64,000 bases of DNA from contig JADHTQ010000001.1 in assembly GCA_016784965.1 (NCBI GenBank), forward strand, positions 124,001 to 188,000. Reading direction: 5' to 3'. Both the position numbers and the translations under genes were made by a program. The notes beneath the pieces are model-generated. The model made no database searches. It was not told the origin of the DNA and was given only the letters and a program-made list of their open reading frames with translations. This document shows positions 16,289 to 24,639 of this stretch, in pieces (position 1 is the first letter of the stretch; every line of letters starts with the position of its first letter). Source of the stretch: Bacteriovoracaceae bacterium. GTDB lineage: Bacteria; Bdellovibrionota; Bacteriovoracia; Bacteriovoracales; Bacteriovoracaceae.

Positions 16289-16842
16289 AAGACCTTATCG
16301 CCAAATTTTTCAAGATATACAAAGTCTGCCAGCTCTTTTCTCGGAGGAGCTTTTTTATCTGGATCAAAAGGTTTCCCGATAGGGATGGCCACCACAGCTT
16401 CAACGCCATCAGGTATGGCCAACAACTCATTTACCTTGTTGTGATCCATTGAACCCACAATAACAGTTCCAAGTCCCATTTCATGAGCTTTTAAAGACAG
16501 ATTTTGGACACACATTCCAAGGTCAAACATAAACCAATTATTGAACTTGGTACTCTCTTTGCCTTCCTTGCAACCTGAAGTCGCCATTTTGGCACATCCT
16601 ATTAATAATGCCGAAGCACTTAGAGAGCACTTTCTGGCAGGATTTGATGGAGAGTAGGTCTCAGTAATTTTTTGAATTAATTGTTTGTTTCGAACAACTA
16701 TAAATTCCCAAACCTGGGTGTTGGCCCAAGAGGGGGCCCATCTTACGGTCTCCAAAACTGCTTTAATCTCTTCATCTGTAACATAGTAATCAACAAACTT
16801 GCGAATACTACGCCGATTTAATATTGCTTCATCTAGTTCCAT
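16285..16842 (-). CDS. Nitroreductase family FMN oxidoreductase
   Basis: 185 residues. The N-terminal RRSIRKF is the FMN phosphate/ribityl-binding motif; APSWANTQVWEFIVV is the second family landmark and LGTVIVGSMDHNKV with VVAIPIGKPFDPDK closes the flavin site. These homodimers reduce nitro compounds, quinones or flavins with NAD(P)H; the substrate cannot be told. Located 12 bases downstream of the YgiQ gene, so probably co-transcribed. Confidence 0.92.
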   Translation of the reverse strand: MELDEAILNRRSIRKFVDYYVTDEEIKAVLETVRWAPSWANTQVWEFIVVRNKQLIQKITETYSPSNPARKCSLSASALLIGCAKMATSGCKEGKESTKFNNWFMFDLGMCVQNLSLKAHEMGLGTVIVGSMDHNKVNELLAIPDGVEAVVAIPIGKPFDPDKKAPPRKELADFVYLEKFGDKVF

Positions 16843-16854
16843 CTTGCAATCACC

Positions 16855-18651
16855 TCACTTAATTTTAAATTTTTGATACATGTTTTTGATCCATTGAAAG
16901 TTTTCTTTTTTATACCAAAATAAAAACTTCCGCTGATTTGCCCTTTCTGTTTTAGAACTTGGAACAAACAATTCTTTGCCAGAGTATGGATCGATCCCAG
17001 TATAGTACATAACAGTAGATAAAGTCATTGGTGTCGGTGTAAAATCTTGTACTTGCTCTAAGCGATATCCAAGCTTTGCAGTAACCCTACTTAAATACGC
17101 CATATCCTTCATATGGCAACCTGGGTGGCCCGAAATAAAATATGGTATAATTTGTTGCTTTAATCCACACTGCTGTGAATACTTTTCAAATCTTTTTTTA
17201 AATCCCATAAAGTAGTTAAAGGAGGGCTTTCTCATCATTTTAAGCACTCCATCTTCTGTATGTTCCGGTGCGACCTTGAGCCTGCCACTTACATGGTGTT
17301 TTGCTACTTGCTTTAAGTAGGTATTGCCACTATCTTTATCTTCCATAACTAGATCGTATCTTATTCCACTGCCTATAAATACTGACTTTACTTCTTTTTT
17401 CTTTAACACTGTTTGCAAAAGCTCAATGATGCTTTGATGGTCAATATTTAAATTTCTACAAATATGCGGATAAATACATGAATTACTTTTGCACCTATTA
17501 CATATTTGAACATCCTTGCCCTCCATTTTGTACATATTAGCAGAGGGGCCTCCGAGATCACTCAGGTGACCTTTAAATCCGGGCAAAGTGACAATTTTTT
17601 CAAGTTCTTTTAGAATTGAATCCTGTGACCTGCTGGCAATCAATTTTCCTTGATGAGCAGAGATTGTACAGAAGCTACAGCCTCCAAAACAGCCACGATG
17701 GGTATTAACTGAAAATTTAATCATCTCGTAAGCTGGAATTTTTCCTCTCTTTTTATATTTGGGGTGAGGCAGATAGGTAAATGGTAGATCGAAGGAAGCA
17801 TCTATTTGTTGTTTGGTCATTACGGCAAAAGGAGGATTGATAACTAAAGCTTTATCGTCAATATGTTGAACTAAACGCCTCCCCTTTTGTTTATTGGATT
17901 CACCTTCAATGTGTGTGAAGTTTTTAGCAAAGGCCCTTTTGTTTCTCAAGCATTCTTCATGGGAAGCCAATTGAAAAGTTTCCCATCTTTTATTTTTGGG
18001 TAGAGGGCAATCTTTAACTTGCAAAAAGGCAGTTTGAGGAATAGTTTTTAGTGACTCAAAGGGTACGCCTTTTTGCAGAAGATTTACTATCTCCTTAATT
18101 GGCAACTCTCCCATACCATAAACTAGCAAATCAGCACCACTTTCAGACACAATAGAAGCCTTAAGTTTGTCACTCCAGTAGTCATAGTGAGTAACTCTTC
18201 GCAAAGACGCCTCAATACCTCCAATAACAACTGGTATATTGGGAAACAGTTCCTTTAAAATTTTTGTATAAACGACTGTTGCATTATTTGGCCTAAACCC
18301 TGCCTGTGCTCCAGCAGTATAGGCATCATTGGACCTTTTGCGAATTGCTGCCGTATAGTGATTTACCATTGAATCCATACAACCAGAAGTTACCCCAAAA
18401 AAATATTTAGGAACTCCAAGCTTTTTGAAGTCTCGAAGATCATCGCGCCAATTGGGTTGAGTTATAATTCCAACTGTTAGACCTAGTGATTGAATAATTC
18501 TACCAACTACAGCATGCCCAAATGATGGGTGATCCACATAGGCATCCCCAGAGAGCAAAATCACATCTAACTGCTCGATATTGTGTCTTTTTAATTCATC
18601 TTTAGTTGTTGGTAGCCAGTCGATGATATGCCGCCTATGGTTGTTTATCAA
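16855..18651 (-). CDS. YgiQ family radical SAM protein
   Basis: 598 residues, usual for the UPF0313/YgiQ family. The N terminus has LLSGDAYVDHPSFGHAVVGR, the central core THRGCFGGCSFC holds the CxxxCxxC iron-sulfur motif, and further Cys occur in CNRCKSNSCIYPHIC, a likely second cluster or zinc site. GHPGCHMKDM and QVQDFTPTP complete the family pattern. The start is TTG 18651 with only a weak ribosome binding site. The reaction is not established for this widespread family. Heads a two-gene unit with the nitroreductase. Confidence 0.92.
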   Translation of the reverse strand: MINNHRRHIIDWLPTTKDELKRHNIEQLDVILLSGDAYVDHPSFGHAVVGRIIQSLGLTVGIITQPNWRDDLRDFKKLGVPKYFFGVTSGCMDSMVNHYTAAIRKRSNDAYTAGAQAGFRPNNATVVYTKILKELFPNIPVVIGGIEASLRRVTHYDYWSDKLKASIVSESGADLLVYGMGELPIKEIVNLLQKGVPFESLKTIPQTAFLQVKDCPLPKNKRWETFQLASHEECLRNKRAFAKNFTHIEGESNKQKGRRLVQHIDDKALVINPPFAVMTKQQIDASFDLPFTYLPHPKYKKRGKIPAYEMIKFSVNTHRGCFGGCSFCTISAHQGKLIASRSQDSILKELEKIVTLPGFKGHLSDLGGPSANMYKMEGKDVQICNRCKSNSCIYPHICRNLNIDHQSIIELLQTVLKKKEVKSVFIGSGIRYDLVMEDKDSGNTYLKQVAKHHVSGRLKVAPEHTEDGVLKMMRKPSFNYFMGFKKRFEKYSQQCGLKQQIIPYFISGHPGCHMKDMAYLSRVTAKLGYRLEQVQDFTPTPMTLSTVMYYTGIDPYSGKELFVPSSKTERANQRKFLFWYKKENFQWIKNMYQKFKIK

Positions 18652-18729
18652 TAATTACCACAAAGATTGACTAAAGTAATCTGGTATTTTGCCGATACGT
18701 CTATAATCAATTCCATCAGGAGCAATTAT

Positions 18730-18969
18730 ATGAAACTACTCAAGATTTTATTTTTTGTATGTTGGTTATTACTACCCTCATTTATGATCTCTGCCAATGA
18801 AGAAGTAGATCGAGAAAGCCCTGAAATGCCAAAACTTGAACGGGAAATTATTGAAGATAAAGCTCCATGCCGCTCTTTGGCCAACAGAAATACTGAAGGT
18901 GACCAATGGTTCGAATATTTTAATACCAAACAATATTTGGCAGAACGAGAAGATGATCGAGGAGAATAG
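18730..18969 (+). CDS. Small secreted protein, unknown
   Basis: 79 residues from ATG 18730, with AGGAG seven bases upstream; the in-frame ATG at 18667 would give an unlikely N-terminal extension. It has a signal peptide (MKLLKILFFVCWLLL to ISANEE), leaving about 55 acidic residues, many Glu and Asp, ending REDDRGE. No known domain. Diverges from the YgiQ gene and converges on the glycosyltransferase gene. Confidence 0.65.
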   Translation: MKLLKILFFVCWLLLPSFMISANEEVDRESPEMPKLEREIIEDKAPCRSLANRNTEGDQWFEYFNTKQYLAEREDDRGE

Positions 18970-18994
18970 CTAGTTAAAATATTGTTATCAACTA

Positions 18995-20269
18995 TTAAAA
19001 TGTAAACAATTTTTTAAGTTTCTGTTCGAGTACTTCATATGAAAAGTGCTGTTTACCCAATTTGTAATTATATTCGGCAATCTCTTTTTGTAGTTTTTTG
19101 TTATGGATAACTTTATCTATTTGAGTTAGCGATTTATCAGTTAATACATTGTCTTCTAACATAACCGCTTTAAAACCCTTGCTCCCAATATCGGGCCAGT
19201 AAACAGGTTTGTAATTATTTACAAAAATTGGTTTTTTGGCCAAAATACATTCAACAAATGCATTTCCAAAGCCCTCATATGTACTAAAATACGTACATGC
19301 TGTTGCGTTGGCATAGGCATCAGACAATGAGTAAATTTTCTTTCCATGATATGATTTTCCTCTTTCACTGAGAATAATATGCCCTCCAAATATCACCTGT
19401 TTTCTCATTTTTCTTTTTTTAATATGATCTATTAGTTCTTTATAGTAGCCCTTTCTTTCATCATCTGCTGCAGTTCCTGTAATAATAAGCTTCAGCCTTT
19501 TATCATCCAAGCGATGAATCATCTCAATTGCTGTCTCTATACCCTTTCTCTTTACAATTCTGGTAATTTGAAAAATTGGAATATCATTTTTACCAACACC
19601 AAGTCGTTCCAATAGGTCTTTGTTATAATCATTTTTTCTAGCATAGGGCTTTGAAAAATCCATAACGTTTGGAACAATTGTTGATTTGATCCCCAGTTTC
19701 TTCTTTAAAATTTTCTTTGAATATTCGTTGATAACTGCATGTTTAACATTTGGAAGATTTAGAGGAAATGTCTCCTTGATAATATTATCAATTTCTTTAT
19801 GTGGAGTTTTATACCTATCTCCTCTTTCCCAGTGAAAATCATGGTCATGAGTTACTACGGGAATTTTGATAATTTCTACTGCCTTTTTTATCCCCATACC
19901 CATGGAAAGATGGCACGGTAGGGCCGATGCGTTTTCTGATAGTAGGGCATCAATTTTGTTTCGCGAGATCCAATAAAAAATCTCTTTGGCTATATGATCA
20001 GAAGTTTGCTCTAAATGGGCAATTAAATTTCTTGGATTTTCCTTGGGGAAAAAGAAGGCCCTATTTTGTTCCCACTCACAGTTGGGAGAAAAAAATGACA
20101 GATGTGTTAACAGAGTTCGATATTTTTCTGGTATTATGTTGTTTTTAAAACTACCTGCCATTATATACACTTTATGACCCATCTTAACTAAAATTTTTAT
20201 CCATTTTTCTGTCTCTAGGGCCACACCATCAACGTCACCGATTCGCCCGATAATAATACCAATATTCAT
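18995..20269 (-). CDS. GT4-type glycosyltransferase
   Basis: 424 residues in a GT-B fold. The N-terminal Rossmann half starts MNIGIIIGRIGDVDGVALETEKW; PVVTHDHDFHWERGDRY and PNVMDF mark the domain junction. The C-terminal half has FQITRIVKRKGIETAIEMI, LIITGTAADD, and the donor-site FSTYEGFGNAFVECILAKKP (E-x7-E of retaining GT4 enzymes). Its first four bases overlap the end of the TIR gene, so it is translationally coupled to it. Donor and acceptor unknown. No other polysaccharide gene is adjacent, which sets it apart from usual glycan clusters and links it to the TIR/RyR operon. Confidence 0.88.
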   Translation of the reverse strand: MNIGIIIGRIGDVDGVALETEKWIKILVKMGHKVYIMAGSFKNNIIPEKYRTLLTHLSFFSPNCEWEQNRAFFFPKENPRNLIAHLEQTSDHIAKEIFYWISRNKIDALLSENASALPCHLSMGMGIKKAVEIIKIPVVTHDHDFHWERGDRYKTPHKEIDNIIKETFPLNLPNVKHAVINEYSKKILKKKLGIKSTIVPNVMDFSKPYARKNDYNKDLLERLGVGKNDIPIFQITRIVKRKGIETAIEMIHRLDDKRLKLIITGTAADDERKGYYKELIDHIKKRKMRKQVIFGGHIILSERGKSYHGKKIYSLSDAYANATACTYFSTYEGFGNAFVECILAKKPIFVNNYKPVYWPDIGSKGFKAVMLEDNVLTDKSLTQIDKVIHNKKLQKEIAEYNYKLGKQHFSYEVLEQKLKKLFTF

Positions 20270-21822
20270 AACGATCCTCCGTAATACTTTTTGAAACTTT
20301 CCAATATAGCTTCTTCCAGCTTAATAATAATATCTAAGTTTATGTTATTAACTGATGAGTAAATATCTGACTTTGCAAAACCTATTTCCAATACTACTTC
20401 GGGAATTGGGGTCAACTTAATTTTTTCAAAATTCTTTTTTTCACTAAAGATTTCTTTAACGTCTTTGCTTAGTTGTCGTTCCAAAAGCCACACCATTTTT
20501 TGAGCTCTTTGACCAGAGTAGCTTATTTTATAATATGGCACTGAAGATCTTTCAACTTTAACCTTAAAAAGAATGGTCGCACCCATTTGCTTTGCCCTAT
20601 TTAAGCGGTCTTGTTGTAAAATAGGCTCATTTAAAGATGTTATTAACTTTAATGATGGACGATGATAACCTTTTAACAACCCTCGCTCCAACATAAGTAG
20701 TAGCTCAAACGCCAAAAGGTCTACCTTGGTTCCTCCTGAGCTATATATAATATCAAATAGAAAAAAATCTCTTAACTTAATATTTCTAGCATTATTGCGA
20801 TTTTTTTTAAATAGACGATAGTTTAGGACTGAATCTATTTTTGAAAGTTGATTATATTCAGGGAAAGTTATCTGCTTCTTATTCATTGCATTTAATAGCT
20901 TTTCTCGCTCTTCATAATAGGTCATAGCACGATTGGTTTTATTAAACAGTAGTCCACTACGTAGTAAAATATTTTCTTTCAACTTTTCTAATTCATAAAG
21001 TGAATTATTTGCTAAATTGCCACCATATGTTGTCGAAGTCATCTGTGGCGGAAGTGCTACTCTGGGTTTAGCCAAAGGTTTAATTACTGGTTTTGGAATA
21101 ATTTTGGCCACTGGTTTTGGAGTAATTTTGGCCACTGGTTTTGCCGGCTTGCTTTCAACATGTTTGACAGCTATGACAGCCGGCTCATCACTCACATTCG
21201 ATGTAAAAAAAGTATATCCCGCCACAATTACAACACATAATATGACAAATACTGCAGCAGCAATGCCATACTTAAGTTGTTTAGACCTAAAAGTTTTAGA
21301 GAATGTTTTTGCTTTCTTTTTGTTTTTGGCCTCAAGTTTTTTAAGCTCTAATTTACTTAATTTAAATGGACGAATTATCGTATTATCACTCACGTCATCT
21401 GAGGATTTGGTTTCTGCTTTTTGTTGTAATACTGTCTTTGCAATGGAAATTAATTCCTGTATATGGTCTTCTAAATTACCAGAATAGGCATTAAGCCAAT
21501 GTGTATTGCATAGATAATACTCCATGGCAGCAGATGGAATAGTTTCATCTATCCTAAATGGTATAATTGTAATCCTGGCATTAACCGCCCGATCAATTTC
21601 TTTTTGTACTTGAACTGATTTATTCGAATTAGCAGAAAAAATAAGTAGCATTAACTTTGAATGGTTTATAGCATCGAGTAGAGATTTAGCGTAGATCTCT
21701 CCTGGTACTATGTCCCGAGGTGCGATCCAACATTTCAAACCTGCACTTTCAAGTTCATTGCATACCTTTTGGGCAAGGCTTACTTCTGCCGATGAATGGC
21801 TGATGAACACAAGATGTTTCAT
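20266..21822 (-). CDS. TIR domain membrane protein with long C-terminal domain
   Basis: 518 residues. A TIR domain (1-130) has VFISHSSAE, CWIAPRDIVPGE, LMLLIFSANSNKS and QVQKEIDRAV; E75 aligns with the catalytic Glu of NAD-cleaving TIR domains. One membrane helix (about 186-206) follows, then a Pro/Lys/Val-rich repeat (220-260) built from tandem PKPVAKI units, and a C-terminal domain of about 250 residues that should lie outside the inner membrane and has no family I recognise. It sits between the RyR/cyclase-like gene (10 bases upstream) and the glycosyltransferase gene (4-base overlap). A role in immunity or signalling is inference. Confidence 0.85.
   Translation of the reverse strand: MKHLVFISHSSAEVSLAQKVCNELESAGLKCWIAPRDIVPGEIYAKSLLDAINHSKLMLLIFSANSNKSVQVQKEIDRAVNARITIIPFRIDETIPSAAMEYYLCNTHWLNAYSGNLEDHIQELISIAKTVLQQKAETKSSDDVSDNTIIRPFKLSKLELKKLEAKNKKKAKTFSKTFRSKQLKYGIAAAVFVILCVVIVAGYTFFTSNVSDEPAVIAVKHVESKPAKPVAKITPKPVAKIIPKPVIKPLAKPRVALPPQMTSTTYGGNLANNSLYELEKLKENILLRSGLLFNKTNRAMTYYEEREKLLNAMNKKQITFPEYNQLSKIDSVLNYRLFKKNRNNARNIKLRDFFLFDIIYSSGGTKVDLLAFELLLMLERGLLKGYHRPSLKLITSLNEPILQQDRLNRAKQMGATILFKVKVERSSVPYYKISYSGQRAQKMVWLLERQLSKDVKEIFSEKKNFEKIKLTPIPEVVLEIGFAKSDIYSSVNNINLDIIIKLEEAILESFKKYYGGSL
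21087..21144. repeat. 24-base tandem repeat, about 2.4 copies, within the TIR gene
   Basis: Units 21087-21110 and 21111-21134 differ at one or two bases and a third partial copy follows. They encode the Pro-Lys-Pro-Val-Ala-Lys linker just after the membrane helix, so they form a spacer of adjustable length. Confidence 0.8.
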
Positions 21823-21832
21823 GGTATCTTAA

Positions 21833-23743
21833 CTATGTCCTCCTCAAGCAATACATAGGAAATGAACCAAATTTTTTAGCAAGAGATATTTTTCCAACAT
21901 AATCACAGCGAAAGGAGTTTATATCCATTAACACTGATAATGCTGCAAATTCTCTTCCGACAAAGATTTCTCCTGGAGGCGTAATAGGCTCAATCCTTGC
22001 TGCTGTACAAATGTTGCTACCGCTGTAGCTGGTTCTCCCTGTTAGTTTATTGGTTGTTTTTATAACCGGCCCGGCATGCAATGCTATTCGTAGTTTCATC
22101 GGGATGTGAAGTCCTAGATCACTCCAATTTATATTGTTGATCCGCTCAGAAAGTGATAGTGCAAAAAGCCCTGCATCTTCAATTTTATGAAACACTAAAA
22201 ATAAAGCATCCCCCCAAGTATTTTTTGATGCAAGCTCTAGATTAAATTCATCTAATAACTCTATTACAACACTCGACAATTTATCTTCAAAAACAACAAT
22301 CTCATTATCCTTGAGCTTGGCATAGTTTGATGCATCAGCAAACAAAATGGCCTTAAGATCATAATTGGCCGTTACCGATTGTTTTAAGGAGTCACATGAC
22401 CACTCTTTGTTCTTTGTGACGATAGATACATCATTATTATCGATTTTAAAAATAACTAGCTCAGTATCTAACTGCTGGGACTTTATAGTAGCAATCCCAT
22501 AATTGACAAATTTATAGTATTCATAATCAACATCAAAATTTGATGATTCCATTGTTTTAATCGCTACCACTTGAGAAAAATCTTTTAAGTTACTTTCAAA
22601 ATCATCTATAAGACTTTTCTCATTATTGAAATTCAGATAACAAATGAGATCTCTATCCATTTTATCAAGTACTTTACCCAAGCGTTTAAATATCTTGGCA
22701 TCAACCTTATCCTTGGATAGTTTACCTTCAAAAATTACAACTACTGGTACTTTAATACTATCAAGTAATTTTGCTTTATCTTTACCTGAAATTTTCGAGA
22801 TTTTAAGTATTTGTTTTAAATTACTAACTGTAGTCGCCAAGTCACCAATGCGCTTGCCCGAGTTGCAAAAAGCTTGATGGTACCAATTTATTGCATCTTC
22901 AAACTGATTCATGACCAAAGATGCCTCTCCCATTGTGGCGTAAGTCCAATATAAATTATCCTTTGTTTCACCTTTTAAGGACTCTTCACATTTTTTAAAA
23001 ACTTGGCCAGCAACTTCAAATGATGCTTTTTTTTCACCAAGATGAATTAGTGTCCAAGCAACGTTAATACCTGTCCAAGTTCCTCTTTTTTTCTCGTAGG
23101 CCATGAGATAATATTTGTGAGCTTTCTTGAGATGCTCATCGCTTGGGTTGCTACTATTTTGTGACTTCTTCCAGAGTTCTTTGTGGGTTTTGGCCAGTAA
23201 GCCAAGTGTCCTTTCGCTATCGTCACCTAATTCAAATAAAGACGTAAGATAATCATTTGCCCTCTCGGTCATTCCTAGTCGGGTTAGTGCCATGGCCTTT
23301 AATTGTCGGGGACGGGTAGCCTCGGGAAAATTGCGACTGATTTCATCAAATAAATCATGGGCCATAAGTGGCTTTCCAGTTCGCAACAATTCTTCTCCGG
23401 TAGCCAGAAATTCATCAAACTTTTTATAGCTTCTTATATCATGACCTTTACTATCACTTTTTGGAGGAGTTATGTCATACCCTAATGCTTTTATTAACCT
23501 GATGGCACCCATAGCACTCATACGATCATATTCTTGTTCGTCATTTGATAGTTGTTCATATGGCACCAGGCAAGGATGCTTTTTCTTAGGGTCATCACGT
23601 TTGCTGCCAAAAGACCATCCTTCACTCATACGATTTATGGACCAAATTTCATGGGTATTTTTGGCGAGCAATTCTGTTAACTCTTCTAAGTAATATTCAA
23701 GTTGAATATTTGAAACATCGATTGGTTTTGGTTTGTAGGACAT
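21833..23743 (-). CDS. RyR domain - TPR - nucleotide-cyclase-like multidomain protein
   Basis: 636 residues, no signal or membrane helix. An RyR domain (about 4-92) has HEIWSINRMSEGWSFG, LVPYEQLSNDEQEYDR and IKALGYDI. A TPR-like helical region runs 105-310. A degenerate alpha/beta domain (about 330-450, starting VPVVVIFEGKL) follows. A class III cyclase-like domain (464-630) keeps both metal Asp (D470, D512) and the transition-state Arg (R583), but S572 replaces the base-reading Asp and C579 the transition-state Asn. It may have an altered product or be a binding domain. RyR domains in bacteria are predicted nucleotide sensors in conflict systems (established predictions). First gene of an operon with TIR and glycosyltransferase genes. 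Confidence 0.82.
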   Translation of the reverse strand: MSYKPKPIDVSNIQLEYYLEELTELLAKNTHEIWSINRMSEGWSFGSKRDDPKKKHPCLVPYEQLSNDEQEYDRMSAMGAIRLIKALGYDITPPKSDSKGHDIRSYKKFDEFLATGEELLRTGKPLMAHDLFDEISRNFPEATRPRQLKAMALTRLGMTERANDYLTSLFELGDDSERTLGLLAKTHKELWKKSQNSSNPSDEHLKKAHKYYLMAYEKKRGTWTGINVAWTLIHLGEKKASFEVAGQVFKKCEESLKGETKDNLYWTYATMGEASLVMNQFEDAINWYHQAFCNSGKRIGDLATTVSNLKQILKISKISGKDKAKLLDSIKVPVVVIFEGKLSKDKVDAKIFKRLGKVLDKMDRDLICYLNFNNEKSLIDDFESNLKDFSQVVAIKTMESSNFDVDYEYYKFVNYGIATIKSQQLDTELVIFKIDNNDVSIVTKNKEWSCDSLKQSVTANYDLKAILFADASNYAKLKDNEIVVFEDKLSSVVIELLDEFNLELASKNTWGDALFLVFHKIEDAGLFALSLSERINNINWSDLGLHIPMKLRIALHAGPVIKTTNKLTGRTSYSGSNICTAARIEPITPPGEIFVGREFAALSVLMDINSFRCDYVGKISLAKKFGSFPMYCLRRT

Positions 23744-23886
23744 ATTATCATAATAACCATACTAAGAAAAAAATCAAAAAAATCTTAAATTGCAGTAATT
23801 TGAGCACCTTTTTCCTATCTGATAATTTTGCCCCATGATACCATTGTATGAAGAAAATGTTTGGCACTTAAGTGGAGTAAATACAT
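23744..23886. promoter_or_regulatory. Divergent promoter region of the RyR/TIR/GT and channel/vWA operons
   Basis: A 143-base AT-rich gap separates two start codons facing away from each other. Rightward, TTGAGC and GATAAT lie 15 bases apart near 23797-23823; leftward, a TATTAT-like element is next to the RyR start. GTGGAG precedes the channel gene ATG. The shared gap makes joint control of the two operons plausible. Confidence 0.4.
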
Positions 23887-24633
23887 ATGTCAAGAGCAGG
23901 AAATATTCTCAGATCATTTATGCTTGCTACTTTTATAGTTGGGGTAAGCTACATCGGTCTCACTGCAACCGGCACCTCAGAGACCATGGCCTTTTTAAGA
24001 AGAATTTGTATTCTTCTTGGTGGAAATATTACTGGTGGTGGCTACATTCAATTTTTTACATATTTTGCTTTTTTTTGGTCACTATTTGATATTTTAAGTA
24101 AACTCGAAAAAATTAGAAAAGAGCAAAGGGCGTTCAAGTATAAGCTCTTACCAACTGATGAAAGACATGTACTTATGCCTAAAGACTTAATGCAGATCAA
24201 ACTAAAAATTGATGAATATGAAAAAAAGGGAAATTATCTACTAAATGCCGTAATTAAAAAGGCATGTATTAAATTTCGTACTTCAAATTCCATTTCTGAG
24301 ATAATTAATATCATTAATATTCAAACAGACATTAATAAAGAAAAATCTGAAAGTGGACAATCAAATATTCGTTATCTCACCTGGGCTATCCCTTCCATCG
24401 GATTTATTGGTACAGTGCTGGGCATTTCACAAGCGCTACAAGTGGCAAACAGTGGTGACATGAATAAAATAACAGCTACACTTGGTGTGGCATTTGACAC
24501 CACCTTAGTTGCTCTGTGCTTGAGTATTATTGTAATGTGGTTTTTTCATAGGCTACAAGAAGAAACTGATACACTACACGCAAAAATTAAAGAATATGTC
24601 ATTGAACATTTAGTTAATAGAATTGAAGTTTAA
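23887..24633 (+). CDS. MotA/TolQ/ExbB-family proton channel protein
   Basis: 248 residues. Two N-terminal membrane helices (about 10-28 and 50-70), a cytoplasmic loop of about 100 residues, then the diagnostic C-terminal helix pair: YLTWAIPSIGFIGTVLGISQAL and TLGVAFDTTLVALCLSIIVMWFF, equivalent to TolQ/ExbB helices with the GTV-GI and Thr-Thr pore positions. Such proteins form pentamers around a dimeric MotB/ExbD/TolR-like stem and convert ion flow into rotation. The partner is the vWA gene seven bases downstream. Divergent from the RyR/TIR operon. Confidence 0.85.
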   Translation: MSRAGNILRSFMLATFIVGVSYIGLTATGTSETMAFLRRICILLGGNITGGGYIQFFTYFAFFWSLFDILSKLEKIRKEQRAFKYKLLPTDERHVLMPKDLMQIKLKIDEYEKKGNYLLNAVIKKACIKFRTSNSISEIINIINIQTDINKEKSESGQSNIRYLTWAIPSIGFIGTVLGISQALQVANSGDMNKITATLGVAFDTTLVALCLSIIVMWFFHRLQEETDTLHAKIKEYVIEHLVNRIEV

Positions 24634-24639
24634 AAATAG

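Noticed and set aside
23835-24089. 84-residue frame overlapping the start of the channel gene
   Set aside because: Out of frame with the channel gene, no ribosome binding site and no membrane or domain pattern.
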